Shown: positions 54,689-63,636, numbered from the stretch's first letter. The stretch is 64,000 bases of DNA from Natronoglomus mannanivorans (GCA_025517485.1 JAOPKB010000012.1:1-64000), one strand, 5' to 3'. Translations and numbers: made by a program. The notes: generated from the sequence alone by a model not told the origin.

Positions 54689-55042
54689 TCACCTCTCGAG
54701 AACGACCCGATCTCCCACGGATAGCTCGTCGGCGTTGCCGGCCGGCAGTTCGACGATCGTATCCGCTTTCTCTCGAGCGTAGCCGGTGAACGGGTTCAGT
54801 CGTTCGATCCGTTCGACGGTGTCGTCGACGAGCCAGCAGACGTCGATCGGAAAGAACACGAACAGCATGTGGACGTCGCGGGTCTTCGCCGTCTCGAAGG
54901 GGAAGACGAGCGCGTAGTCTTCGGGGAGCGACCGACGGAACATGAGTCCGCGGGTCTGGGAGAGCAGTGAGTCTGCAGTCTCGACGGTGGTCGCCAGGGT
55001 GGTCGGGTTGAAGTTGTCGTCGCGTTCGCAGACGAGTCGCAC
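54689..55042 (-). CDS. DUF192 family protein
   Basis: This 117-residue protein has the GTG start at 55042. It carries the DUF192 motif set RGLMFRRSLPEDYALVFPF, VHMLFVFFPIDVCWLVDD, LNPFTGYAREKADTIVELPAG. The family is short, often extracellular or periplasmic, and of unknown function. No signal peptide is visible here. Confidence 0.85.
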   Translation of the reverse strand: MRLVCERDDNFNPTTLATTVETADSLLSQTRGLMFRRSLPEDYALVFPFETAKTRDVHMLFVFFPIDVCWLVDDTVERIERLNPFTGYAREKADTIVELPAGNADELSVGDRVVLER

Positions 55043-55183
55043 GGGTTGTATTCGCCGTGCGCGTGGAAAAAGATTCCTGCCGATCGTCTCGAGGGGCCGT
55101 TTTGGAGGGAAAGGGGTATTATCCAGACACCCGTAGCTCCGCTGACGGTTTCGTCGGCGAGTCGCCGGCGAGACGGCTTACCC

Positions 55184-56941
55184 ATGACACGTCCACGAGA
55201 ACGAGAACGAGCACGAGTCGCGGTCCTCGGCGGCGGCGTCGCCGGGCTATCCGCGGCGCACGAACTCGCCGAACGCGGCTACGAGGTGACGGTGTACGAG
55301 CGAAACGAGCGCTTCGGCGGGAAAGCGCGGAGTTTCCCGGGCCCCACGGGTAGTGACGGTCGTCCGCTGCCCGCGGAACACGGCTTTCGGTTCTTCCCGG
55401 GCTTTTATCGGCACGTGACCGATACGATGGCCAGAACGCCGGTGCCTGACGGGCGAGGTGCCCCCACACGGACCGTCGCGGACCACCTCGTCTCCACCGA
55501 ACAGATGCTGCAGGCGGTCACCGACGGGGACTCCCGGATCATGATTACTGACCGTCCCCGAACCCTCGCCGAGTGGCGCGACCGACTGGGCTCGCTCTTC
55601 GCTGGCCCTCACGTTCCGCCCGACGAGTCCGCGTTCTTCGTCGACCGCCTCCTGACGCTGCTGACCAGTTGCGAGGCCCGCTGGGACGAGGAGTACGAAC
55701 GCACGCCGTGGTGGGAGTTCGTCAACGCCGGCGCGATGTCCGAGGGCTACCAGAAGTTCCTCGGTTACGGCGTCACCCAGTCGCTGGTCGCGATGCGCCC
55801 CGAAGTCTCGAGTACGCGCACCATCGGCCGAATCTACCTGCAGATGATCCGCGGGTTGTTCGACGACCGCGTCCACGCCGACCGGTTGCTCGACGGCCCG
55901 ACGAACGACGTCTGGATCGATCCCTGGGTCGACTACCTGCGCGACCTCGGCGTGACGTTTCACACGAACGCGACGATAACCGGACTCGAGTGTGATTGCG
56001 AGCGAGAACGCATCACCGGCGTCACGCTCGAGCGAGAACGCGACGGCTCCGAGACCGAAACGCGCGTCGAGTCCGACTACTACGTCCTCGCGGTTCCAGT
56101 GGACATCGCCCGACGACTCGTCACTCCCGAACTCGAGGCGGCAGCACCCTCGCTCGCCGACCTCGATCGGATCGACACGGCGTGGATGAACGGCCTCCAG
56201 TTCTACCTCGCCGAGGACGTGCCGACGGTTCGGGGCCACGGCGTCTTCTACGACTCGCCGTGGGCGCTCACGTCGATCTCCCAGCGACAGTTCTGGTCGG
56301 CGTTCGACCGCTACGGCGGGGGCGACGTCGAGGGCATCCTCTCGGTGATCGTCTCCGAGTGGGACGAACCGGGAATCGTCTACGGGAAACCCGCTCGCGA
56401 GTGTACCGAAGCCGAACTCGAGACGGAGGTCTGGGAACAGCTGAAACGCCACCTCAATCGGGAGGAGCCGGTTCTCACCGACGACCTGCTCGTCGACTCC
56501 TTCGTCGACCCCGCGCTGGCGTACGACGAGGAGGCAGGCGTTCTCGCGAACGACGAACCGCTGTTGATCAACACCGTCGGCACGCGCCAGTACCGACCAC
56601 CCGCCGACACCGAGATCCCGAACCTCGTCCTCGCGGGCGACTACGTTCGCACCGAGACCGACCTCGCGAGTATGGAGGCCGCGAACGAGGCCGCCCGACG
56701 GGCCGTGAACGCGATCCTCGAGCGGGAGGGCGACACGGAGGCCGACCGCTGTCAGCTCTGGTCGTTCGACCAGCCCCGGCTGTTCGAACCCGCACGCCGT
56801 CACGACGAACTCAACTGGCGGCTCGGACTCCCCCACCCGGGAGCCGCGTCGCCGGTTCTCTGGGAGGGGTACCGCCGGCTGAGCGACGGGCCGCGGGCCG
56901 GGCTCGCGGCGCTCACTCGAGGACTCAGCGAGCGGAAGTGA
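55184..56941 (+). CDS. Phytoene-desaturase-like FAD oxidoreductase, large
   Basis: ATG 55184 gives 585 residues. It opens with a dinucleotide motif VAVLGGGVAGLSAAHELAER and YERNERFGGKARSF, and near the C-terminus has NLVLAGDYVRTETDLASMEA (second FAD motif). It resembles hydroxysqualene dehydroxylase/carotene-desaturase type amine-oxidase-fold enzymes, but the substrate is unknown. The reading upstream to 55046 is not used. It sits alone, followed by a GTGTCG-type repeat. Confidence 0.78.
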   Translation: MTRPRERERARVAVLGGGVAGLSAAHELAERGYEVTVYERNERFGGKARSFPGPTGSDGRPLPAEHGFRFFPGFYRHVTDTMARTPVPDGRGAPTRTVADHLVSTEQMLQAVTDGDSRIMITDRPRTLAEWRDRLGSLFAGPHVPPDESAFFVDRLLTLLTSCEARWDEEYERTPWWEFVNAGAMSEGYQKFLGYGVTQSLVAMRPEVSSTRTIGRIYLQMIRGLFDDRVHADRLLDGPTNDVWIDPWVDYLRDLGVTFHTNATITGLECDCERERITGVTLERERDGSETETRVESDYYVLAVPVDIARRLVTPELEAAAPSLADLDRIDTAWMNGLQFYLAEDVPTVRGHGVFYDSPWALTSISQRQFWSAFDRYGGGDVEGILSVIVSEWDEPGIVYGKPARECTEAELETEVWEQLKRHLNREEPVLTDDLLVDSFVDPALAYDEEAGVLANDEPLLINTVGTRQYRPPADTEIPNLVLAGDYVRTETDLASMEAANEAARRAVNAILEREGDTEADRCQLWSFDQPRLFEPARRHDELNWRLGLPHPGAASPVLWEGYRRLSDGPRAGLAALTRGLSERK

Positions 56942-57014
56942 ATCGGGGAGTGAGTAAGTGTCGGTGTCGGCATCGGTGTGGGCGTCGGTAACAGTGACAC
57001 AATTATAGCGGAAG

Positions 57015-57034
57015 CCCACGACTTCAGTTGTGGG
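57015..57034 (+). repeat. Left-end hairpin of the IS1341-type element
   Basis: CCCACGAC (57015-57022), loop TTCA, then GTTGTGGG (57027-57034) form an 8-bp hairpin with one G-U pair. A matching copy closes the right end. Such subterminal hairpins are what TnpA recognises in this family. Confidence 0.7.
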
Positions 57035-57092
57035 TCCAAGCGATAGGCCGGGTTACACAAACAACGGAGCCACTCATCCTGTGATTCCTACG

Positions 57093-57338
57093 TTACTCCG
57101 ACGCGCCGGCAACCCACCATACAACTCCTCGCGCCCCAACCTTCATCTGGCCCACACGTCCTTCTTCATGCAACCTCCGTAGCCGATAATACACGGCTTT
57201 CGAGGTCACGGGCAACTCCTCCGCCACCAGACTCGTCGTTAACACTGGCGTCTCGGCAGCCTCTAACACTGCAAGCACGTCCTCATCCGTGATTTTGGAG
57301 TCGAACTCACCGTCGCTTTTCCGTCCTTGTTCGGGCAT
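57093..57338 (-). CDS. Winged-helix protein inside the IS element
   Basis: ATG 57338 gives 81 residues (MPEQGRKSDGEFD). It has ITDEDVLAVLEAAETPVLTT, VTSKAVYYRLRRLHEEG and RVGQMKVGARGVVWW, a winged-helix with MarR/ArsR-like recognition helix and wing. It lies divergently to tnpB within the same element and 90 bp upstream of its start. This position suggests it may control tnpB or the element. Known family members were not identified; co-mobility is inferred from the hairpins. Confidence 0.7.
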   Translation of the reverse strand: MPEQGRKSDGEFDSKITDEDVLAVLEAAETPVLTTSLVAEELPVTSKAVYYRLRRLHEEGRVGQMKVGARGVVWWVAGASE

Positions 57339-57427
57339 TATCGACACATACGGCCCTCCTCATGTTAACCGTTTTCCTCGTGGATAACCGATACATTCAT
57401 TATGGTTTCCCACATAGTAATCTATAG

Positions 57428-58900
57428 ATGGCACGTTGTGATACGTTCGAGGTGAGACCGCTCTCCCACCGCGATGAGCTACTTCTCCTCGAACTCCTCG
57501 ACGCGTCAGCAGCCTGCAACAACCAAGTCAATTACGACCGCAGACAAACACTCTTTGAGACACAGAAAAACGAGGACACCCGCGTCCCCGTTAGTGAATT
57601 GAAATCCACGGTGAAACGGGCGGTCACCCAAGAAGAATACCGTCAAAAGTATATCCAAATCCTCAGTTCCAGCACGCCCCAGCAGCTCGTGCAGAAGAAC
57701 TGGGAGCCGTGGAAAGCATACTTCGCACTCCTCTCGAAATACCGCGACCCCGACAACAATACGGTCACGGATAGACCATCCCCGCCCGGGTACTGGAAAG
57801 AAGACGGCAAACGCACGCCGCGCATCGTCATCCGCAACGACCAATACACACTCGAACTCGGCAACCGCAGCCGACTCGAAATCCCTGTGGGGCAGGACCT
57901 CAAAGAGAAGTACGGACTCGGATACTACGAACGGTTACGCTTGGAAGTTGCAGGCCAACCCCGTTGGACAGGCAAACAGGGCCGCTTGGAAATCGTGTAC
58001 GACAGAGACACCGAAACGTTCACTGCACACAAAAACGTCGGCGACGAGTACAATCCTCCACGTCGACGCGACTCTTATCAACCATCATTGGCCACTACCG
58101 GCAGCGGCGAAGAGGTAGTGGCAGCGGTGGACATCGGTGCGAATAATCTTGCCGCCGTCACGACAAGCCAAGGCGACCACCGCCTGTACCACGGGAGACC
58201 CGCGTTCCACACGTTCCACGAACATACCGAACGAATCGCCGAGTTGCAATCCATACTCGACGACGAGTGGTCGAGCAAGCAGATTCGGAGTGTATACCAG
58301 ACGCGAGGCGAGCAACGCAACCACTCAATGGATGCGTTGGTACGCAATCTCGGCGAATGGCTCGCCGAGAGAAGCGTCACGGAACTCATCGTTGGCGCGC
58401 TGGGCGGCGTGCGAAAGAAACACTGGTCCGCCACGGTGAACGAGAAGACCGATCTGTTCTGGGCACACGGGCGGTTCCGCAGGCGCCTCAACGACGTGTT
58501 GGAGTTTGAGTACGGTATAACCGTTACTGAGAAGTCAGAGGCAGGGACGTCGTCCCAGTGCCCAGCGTGTAAGAGCGACGACGTGCATCGGAGCGGTGAT
58601 TTGCTCCAGTGTCATGCATGTGGGCGCGAGGGCCACTCGGATATTGCAGGGTCGGCGAACTTCCTGCGCAAACACACTGCGGAGAGTATAGTTGTGGAAT
58701 CAAGTGGGTCGATGGCTCAGCCCGCGGCCACTGGAGAGAACACGAAGGTGGATGGACACCAAATTCAGGTACCATGCCTCGAGTGGAACGACCATGCGTG
58801 GACGGTGAAACACGATGGTCTTTCGACCAAAGAGGCACCCGCAAACCAGAGTACCACGCGAGAGCGTGGGAACGTTGCCCCCGGTGTTTCAGACGACTGA
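57428..58900 (+). CDS. tnpB: TnpB/OrfB RNA-guided nuclease-family transposase protein
   Basis: This 490-residue protein begins MARCDTFEVRPLSHRDELLL. It has the RuvC-I Asp235 (AAVDIGANNLAAVTT), a CPAC...CHAC zinc ribbon at 378-398, and the RuvC-III Asp405 (GHSDIAGSANF). The RuvC-II Glu is not at its usual place: the strand reads LIVGALGG at 321-327. A Glu371 in SEAGTS near the zinc ribbon could be a relocated catalytic residue, as reported for some TnpB groups. It would use an RNA from the element's right end as guide, if active. Confidence 0.88.
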   Translation: MARCDTFEVRPLSHRDELLLLELLDASAACNNQVNYDRRQTLFETQKNEDTRVPVSELKSTVKRAVTQEEYRQKYIQILSSSTPQQLVQKNWEPWKAYFALLSKYRDPDNNTVTDRPSPPGYWKEDGKRTPRIVIRNDQYTLELGNRSRLEIPVGQDLKEKYGLGYYERLRLEVAGQPRWTGKQGRLEIVYDRDTETFTAHKNVGDEYNPPRRRDSYQPSLATTGSGEEVVAAVDIGANNLAAVTTSQGDHRLYHGRPAFHTFHEHTERIAELQSILDDEWSSKQIRSVYQTRGEQRNHSMDALVRNLGEWLAERSVTELIVGALGGVRKKHWSATVNEKTDLFWAHGRFRRRLNDVLEFEYGITVTEKSEAGTSSQCPACKSDDVHRSGDLLQCHACGREGHSDIAGSANFLRKHTAESIVVESSGSMAQPAATGENTKVDGHQIQVPCLEWNDHAWTVKHDGLSTKEAPANQSTTRERGNVAPGVSDD

Positions 58901-58945
58901 ATCACGCGCCAGCGGAGGGGAAGCCCACGACTTTAGTCGTGGGAG
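58750..58945 (+). ncRNA. Putative right-end RNA (omegaRNA/reRNA) region
   Basis: In IS200/IS605 elements the tnpB 3' region through the right-end hairpin (58924-58943) makes the guide scaffold, and the adjacent flank after 58945 would be the guide. The left boundary here is a guess. No promoter was read. Confidence 0.3.
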
Positions 58946-59028
58946 GACGTCACAGAGGCGAAGGCAAACGGACGAAAACCGAGTCGCCAGTGCATTCAAA
59001 TCTCCAGCCCGCATACGCCCGGCCGACG

Positions 59029-59577
59029 ATGGAGAAAACGCCGCAGGGAACCTCGGTCGGCGTCGACGATCCCTACGAGTTCGCGGGCCTCTGTGACTAC
59101 CTCACCGGCGAGGGGACGTGTCGATACGCCTTCGACCACTACGAACACGACCCCGAGTTCGCCCGCGAGCGCGCGGCCGACGACTACGAGTGTCACGTCG
59201 TCGATCCCGAATCCGACGGTCCCTGTTCGACGTCGTGGGCCGACTGCCCCCACTTTCGCTCGCGCAATCACGACCGCGAGTGCGTCCGCTGTGGCCTCGA
59301 GGAGAAACTGGACGCCCACTCGGACGAGCGACCGTTGCTCGAGGAACACCACCTCTCCTACGCCAGCGATGGCGAAACGCTGACCCACGAGATCACGGTC
59401 TACCTCTGTCGGTGGTGTCACGCGCAGGTCCACGACTCGTGGGCGCGGATCACTGACGACGTCTCGCCCTCGCCGGCTGCGATCGCCGCGCTCGAGGAAC
59501 GGCGCGGTCGCGAGATGGGCGAGTTCGGGTTCGAAACTGCCGCCGAACGGTACGATGGGGACGAGGAAGAAAAATGA
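59029..59577 (+). CDS. HNH-like zinc-binding protein (DUF7097-like)
   Basis: ATG 59029 gives 182 residues (MEKTPQGTSVGVDD). Four-Cys and His motifs are present: CVRCGLEEKLDAHSDERP, LLEEHHLSY, VYLCRWCHAQVHD. The EHHLSY...CRWCHAQVH pattern resembles an HNH endonuclease core, but this family is reported only as haloarchaea-specific with unknown function. The ATG is 85 bp after the IS right end, so the insertion may have replaced its upstream region. Confidence 0.68.
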   Translation: MEKTPQGTSVGVDDPYEFAGLCDYLTGEGTCRYAFDHYEHDPEFARERAADDYECHVVDPESDGPCSTSWADCPHFRSRNHDRECVRCGLEEKLDAHSDERPLLEEHHLSYASDGETLTHEITVYLCRWCHAQVHDSWARITDDVSPSPAAIAALEERRGREMGEFGFETAAERYDGDEEEK

Positions 59578-59673
59578 GGACGTCGGTGGACGTCCCTCGA
59601 GAGGGACAGCTATGGTTCTGACGAGTCGTGACTCGAGGCGTAACGTTTGAACAACCCACGAGCAGGCGGAAAC

Positions 59674-59871
59674 CTAGGAGAGAATGTCGCCGATCCGCCG
59701 CGGCTCGCCCTGCAGGTTCGGGTCCTTGTCGATGATCTGTAACACCTCGTGGTCGGTCACGTCGTGATATTGCTTCTCGATCGCCTCCTCGATGAGTGGC
59801 TTCTCGAGCCGGAATTCGGTGCCTTCGTAGACCACGTCGACTCCATCGTCGTCGAACGCGAGCGTCGTCAT
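59674..59871 (-). CDS. DUF5800-like small protein
   Basis: ATG 59871 gives 65 residues (MTTLAFDDDGVDVVYEGTEF) ending RRIGDILS. The segment VTDHEVLQIIDKDPNLQGEPRR and the overall acidic pattern match a small conserved haloarchaeal family I know as DUF5800. Function unknown. Confidence 0.72.
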   Translation of the reverse strand: MTTLAFDDDGVDVVYEGTEFRLEKPLIEEAIEKQYHDVTDHEVLQIIDKDPNLQGEPRRIGDILS

Positions 59872-60016
59872 GGCCGGGTGTATGCGATGGGAGGCCAAAA
59901 GCAAGGCGGATGACGTCCCGTGCGCCGTCGGTCGATCGGATTGGCGGCGTCCGACTCGAGGTGTCACAGGTGATCCGGTCGTGTGTCGTCTGTCAGACGA
60001 ACGGCAGACGTCGCGC

Positions 60017-60031
60017 GGGGTTTATTACTGG
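60017..60031 (+). promoter_or_regulatory. TATA-like promoter of the 60053 gene
   Basis: GGTTTATTACTGG lies about 25-33 nt before the GTG start at 60053, so a leaderless transcript is probable and supports that start. Confidence 0.5.
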
Positions 60032-60052
60032 AGCACCGCCTTGGGTCTGAGT

Positions 60053-60943
60053 GTGGCGTTTAGCAGCGATCCGCTCGACGAACTCCTCGTGCCCGACGGC
60101 ACCAGTGCACAGGAACGAGACCTCGTGACCGATGGCGACGTCCTCGTCGGTGCCCGCTCGACGGTCGAGTTCGGCGTTCGCGGCCGGAACGTCCTCGCGG
60201 GCGAGGGAGTCAGGTTCGGCGGAGCGATCGAGGCCGAAGGCGACTGTCGACTCGACATGTGGTGTGACGTCGAACAGAACGTGCTCGTCGGCGAGGACGC
60301 CTACCTCGGCGAGCGCGTCCACGTCGGCGGGGAGTTGAAAGTCGCCGGCGACCTCGACATCGGCGACGACGTCGAGATCGAGGACGGCTTCGAAGCTAAC
60401 GGCTGGATCGTCATCCGCAACCCGATGCCGACGATCGTCCTCCTGTTCGTCTACCTAAAGCACTTGCTGCTGGTCGGCGAGGAGGACACCGCACAGGCGT
60501 TGGTCTCCCAGCTCACCGACGAGGGAGCGGGAGAGGGTGACGACGAATCGGACGAAGAAGACGGAGCCGAACTCGCCGATCCGTTGATCATTCCGCGGAA
60601 CGCGACCGTCAACGACAGCGCCTGGCGCGTCTCGACGCCCGCGACCATCGGTAACGACTGCCGCCTCCACGGCAACGTCCGCGCCGAGACGATCGACGTC
60701 GGCGAGCGCAACAACATCTTCGGCAGCCTCCGTGCCCGCGGCGACATCACCGTCGGCGAGGAGACACGCATTCACGGCGACGTCACCACGAGAGACGGCG
60801 CGGTCACGCTCGGACCGGACGCCCGCGTCCTCGGTGACGTCTCCTGTGGCGACCTCGAGCTCGGCCCCGGTGCGGAAGTCGACGGAACGATGCGGGCCGA
60901 CGGCGAGATCACGATGCAGACGACCCAACGCGAACGGGAGTAG
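60053..60943 (+). CDS. Bactofilin-like polymer-forming protein
   Basis: GTG 60053 gives 296 residues. It has a repeated short-beta (hexapeptide) pattern typical of bactofilin-type right-handed beta-helix proteins (VLVGARSTVEFGVRGRNVLAG, LGPDARVLGDVSCGDLELG, and on). A hydrophobic stretch interrupts it at about residues 125-145 (NPMPTIVLLFVYLKHLLLVG), followed by an acidic loop. Relatives called halofilins shape haloarchaeal cells; equivalence is not shown here. Confidence 0.72.
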   Translation: MAFSSDPLDELLVPDGTSAQERDLVTDGDVLVGARSTVEFGVRGRNVLAGEGVRFGGAIEAEGDCRLDMWCDVEQNVLVGEDAYLGERVHVGGELKVAGDLDIGDDVEIEDGFEANGWIVIRNPMPTIVLLFVYLKHLLLVGEEDTAQALVSQLTDEGAGEGDDESDEEDGAELADPLIIPRNATVNDSAWRVSTPATIGNDCRLHGNVRAETIDVGERNNIFGSLRARGDITVGEETRIHGDVTTRDGAVTLGPDARVLGDVSCGDLELGPGAEVDGTMRADGEITMQTTQRERE

Positions 60944-61097
60944 CCAACGTCTCTTTTCGGACCAGGACGGTCGACCACCGTCGACTCGAGAACCGCCGAC
61001 TCGAAGCCGTCGACGCTCGAGCGGCGGTACACGAGACGAGACGAACCGTCGAGCCCTCGAGGCAGCGAGTATTCGCCTCTCGAGTGGCGATTCCCAC

Positions 61098-61112
61098 CCC
61101 TATTCTTAATAG
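61098..61112 (+). promoter_or_regulatory. Promoter of the fixABC operon
   Basis: TATTCTTAATAG at 61101-61112 is TATA-like and about 55-65 nt before the fixA ATG, which would leave a leader of roughly 30-40 nt. Confidence 0.45.
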
Positions 61113-61165
61113 TCATTGTTGCGATAGTGAACTGTACGCATGGGAGTTGCAACCACACCACAGAG

Positions 61166-62041
61166 ATGGAGGGTATCGTGCGATCCGTCGTACTGACGAA
61201 GGGCGTCCCCGACTTCAGCGAAGGGGCAGTCTCCTTCAACGAAGAGGGCCACCTCGAGCGCGGGAAGACCCCGACGGTGATGAACCCCAACGACGAGTTC
61301 GCCCTGCAGGCGGCCCTGCAGACGAAGGTTCGCCACGGCGGGCACGTCTCCGGGATGAGCATGGGGCCACCGGGGTACGCGAGCGTCCTCGAGGAGGCGA
61401 TGGAGTCGGTCTACACCGACGACAGCTATCTGCTCTCCGATCGCGAACTCGCGGCGTCGGACACCTGGGCGACCGCGATCACGCTCTGTAGTGCCATCGA
61501 GAAGTACCAGGAGGAAGTCGCCGACGTCGATCTGGTCTTCGCGGGGTTCAAGACGGCGGACGGTGAGACGGGCCAGACCGGCCCCCAGACCTGCTGGGGG
61601 CTCGACTGGCCGATCGTCACGCACGTCCTCGCACTCGATATCGATCCCGACGAGGGAATCCTCCGAGCCAAGCGCCTCGTCGAGGGAGACGTCGACGAGA
61701 TCGAGACCGTCGAGGCGCCGCTGCCCTGCGTCGTCATCGCTGATCCGGAGTTCGAACCGACCTACCGGAAGGCGGCACATCGGCTCACGCACAAGCAACT
61801 CCGCGGGGAGACACAGGAACGGGCCACAGATCACGAAGAGCACATGACGACCTGGGACCACCAGGACCTGAACCTCGATCCCGACTACATCGGGCTCGAC
61901 GGCTCGCCGACGATCGTCTCGGCGGTCGATCCGATCCCGAAGGCGCCCTCGGAACGGGAGGCGACGATGGTCGATCCCGGCGACGAGGACGGAATGGAAA
62001 CGGTCTTCGAGGAGATGCACGCGTTCGCGGGGGGTGACTGA
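61166..62041 (+). CDS. fixA: Electron transfer flavoprotein subunit beta
   Basis: ATG 61166 (MEGIVRSVVLTKGVPDFSEG) gives 291 residues, longer than the classic 250-260 but with the family's VMNPNDEFALQAALQ segment, VYTDDSYLLSDRELAASDTWATA and QTGPQTCWGLDWP. It pairs with FixB to form an ETF that takes electrons from dehydrogenases to quinone. First gene of the fixABC run; 2 bp before fixB. Confidence 0.9.
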   Translation: MEGIVRSVVLTKGVPDFSEGAVSFNEEGHLERGKTPTVMNPNDEFALQAALQTKVRHGGHVSGMSMGPPGYASVLEEAMESVYTDDSYLLSDRELAASDTWATAITLCSAIEKYQEEVADVDLVFAGFKTADGETGQTGPQTCWGLDWPIVTHVLALDIDPDEGILRAKRLVEGDVDEIETVEAPLPCVVIADPEFEPTYRKAAHRLTHKQLRGETQERATDHEEHMTTWDHQDLNLDPDYIGLDGSPTIVSAVDPIPKAPSEREATMVDPGDEDGMETVFEEMHAFAGGD

Positions 62042-62043
62042 CG

Positions 62044-63636
62044 ATGGTCGACCCCGACGACCACACGGTCGACGAACTGATCGAGGAACTCGAGACGATC
62101 GACGACGCCACGGAACTGAACTCAGTGCTCGAGGCCGAACGCACGGGCCGGGACCGCAAGACTGCCCGGGAGGCGGTCTATCGGCGTCTCGAGGCGGTCG
62201 GTGCGGTGGACGGTGAGGGCGAAAGCGCAGACGGCGAACCCAGTGAGGACGCCGACGACCTCGAAGGAGACACCGAGACGGAAGGCGAGTACGAGGAGAC
62301 GCGCGAGGACGTCGGCGACGAAGCCGAGGGCGAGGAAGTCGACGAGGTCGAAGCGGAGGAAGACGAACCCGACGAACCAAGCGAGGACGCCGAGGAAGAC
62401 GACGGGCTCTCGCATCCGACCGCAGACAAGCGCCACGTCCGGGCGCTCCAGGGCGGTCACTACGAGGACATGTGGGTCTTCTGTGAGACCCAGCAGGGCG
62501 AGCTGCTCGACGTCTCGAAGGAGATGCTCGGCAAGGCTCGCGAGCTGATGGACGACTACGCAGAGGAGTACGACGAAGAGAACGTCGTCGCGTTCGTCCT
62601 CGGCGACGACTGCGAGGGGCTGGCCGAGGAGTGTATCGCCTACGGCGCCGACGTCGCCGTCTACCACGACGACGACCGCCTTGAGCGGTTCCTCCACAAA
62701 CCCTACACCGAGGTGTCGGCGCACATGGCCCGCGGTCAGGGCACCGCGGAGAGTACGGACTGGCGCGAGTACGACGAGCCACGGTACGTCCTCTTCCCGG
62801 CGACGAACAACGGCCGAGACCTGTCGGCGCAGGTGCAGGCCGAACTCGACTCCGGGCTCGCCTCGGACTGTTCGGGGCTGTTCATCGAGGAAGAAGAGAT
62901 CTCGAACCCCGTCAAGACCGGCGAACCCGGCGTGAAGAAGACGTTCGAACGGGTCCTCCACATGAAGCGGCCGGACTTCTCGGGCTTCGAATACTCGACG
63001 ATCCTCTGTCTGGACAACCCCGATCGGGACTTCCACCCGCAGGGCTGCTCGGTCATCCCGGGCAGCTTCGAGCCGATGGAACCCGACTACGACCGCGAGG
63101 GGCTGGTCGTCGAACACGACATGGAACTCGAGGACGACTGGTTCCGAGTCGAGATCACCGAACACGACGAACTCGAGGCGGGGATCGACCTCACGGGCCA
63201 CGAGGTGATCGTCTGTCTGGGTCGCGGGATCGCCGACGATCCGACCGAGGGGATGGAACTCGGCCTGGACCTCGTCGATCAGTTCGGGGACGCCGAACTC
63301 GGGATCACGCGGGGGATCGTCACCTCCTCCTACCAGTTCGACGGCCACGTCGAGCAGTACTCGAAGGAAGAGCGCCAGATCGGCGAGACTGGACAGGTCG
63401 TCGCACCAGCTCTCTACGTCGCCGCGGGTGTCTCCGGGGCGGTCCAGCACAAGGTCGGAATGGACGAGTCCGACACCGTGATCGCGATCAACACGGACCT
63501 CGACGCCCGCATTCGGGACTTCTGTGACTACTTCATCGAGGGCGATCTCTTCGAGGTGTTGCCCCGGTTGACGGCGGCACTCGAGGACGGTCAGCTAGAC
63601 CTGCAGGCCGTCGCCGACGGAGGTGAGGACCGATGA
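62044..63636 (+). CDS. fixB: Electron transfer flavoprotein subunit alpha with acidic N-terminal extension
   Basis: This 530-residue protein is much longer than usual ETF alpha (about 320). Residues 1-50 look helical (VDELIEELETIDDATELNSV, REAVYRRLEAVGAV), then about 60 acidic residues form a linker (62220-62400). The ETF alpha core begins near HYEDMWVFCETQQGELLD. FAD-binding motifs LGRGIADDPTEGMELG, ITRGIVTSSYQFD and QIGETGQVVAPALYVAAGVSGAVQH are present. It starts 2 bp after fixA and overlaps fixC by ATGA. Confidence 0.92.
   Translation: MVDPDDHTVDELIEELETIDDATELNSVLEAERTGRDRKTAREAVYRRLEAVGAVDGEGESADGEPSEDADDLEGDTETEGEYEETREDVGDEAEGEEVDEVEAEEDEPDEPSEDAEEDDGLSHPTADKRHVRALQGGHYEDMWVFCETQQGELLDVSKEMLGKARELMDDYAEEYDEENVVAFVLGDDCEGLAEECIAYGADVAVYHDDDRLERFLHKPYTEVSAHMARGQGTAESTDWREYDEPRYVLFPATNNGRDLSAQVQAELDSGLASDCSGLFIEEEEISNPVKTGEPGVKKTFERVLHMKRPDFSGFEYSTILCLDNPDRDFHPQGCSVIPGSFEPMEPDYDREGLVVEHDMELEDDWFRVEITEHDELEAGIDLTGHEVIVCLGRGIADDPTEGMELGLDLVDQFGDAELGITRGIVTSSYQFDGHVEQYSKEERQIGETGQVVAPALYVAAGVSGAVQHKVGMDESDTVIAINTDLDARIRDFCDYFIEGDLFEVLPRLTAALEDGQLDLQAVADGGEDR

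Larger units (their letters stand above)
57010..58945 (+). mobile_element. IS1341-type (IS200/IS605) element with tnpB and a wHTH gene
   Basis: Its ends are marked by near-identical hairpins in direct orientation, GAAGCCCACGACTT-A-GT-GTGGG type, at 57011-57034 and 58921-58943. Between them lie a divergent winged-helix gene and tnpB; no tnpA is present in the window. It would need TnpA in trans to move, as IS1341 types do. Target-site detail cannot be checked here. Confidence 0.8.

Noticed and set aside
55247..57019. 590-residue minus-strand frame
   Set aside because: Antisense to the FAD oxidoreductase; no recognised motif.
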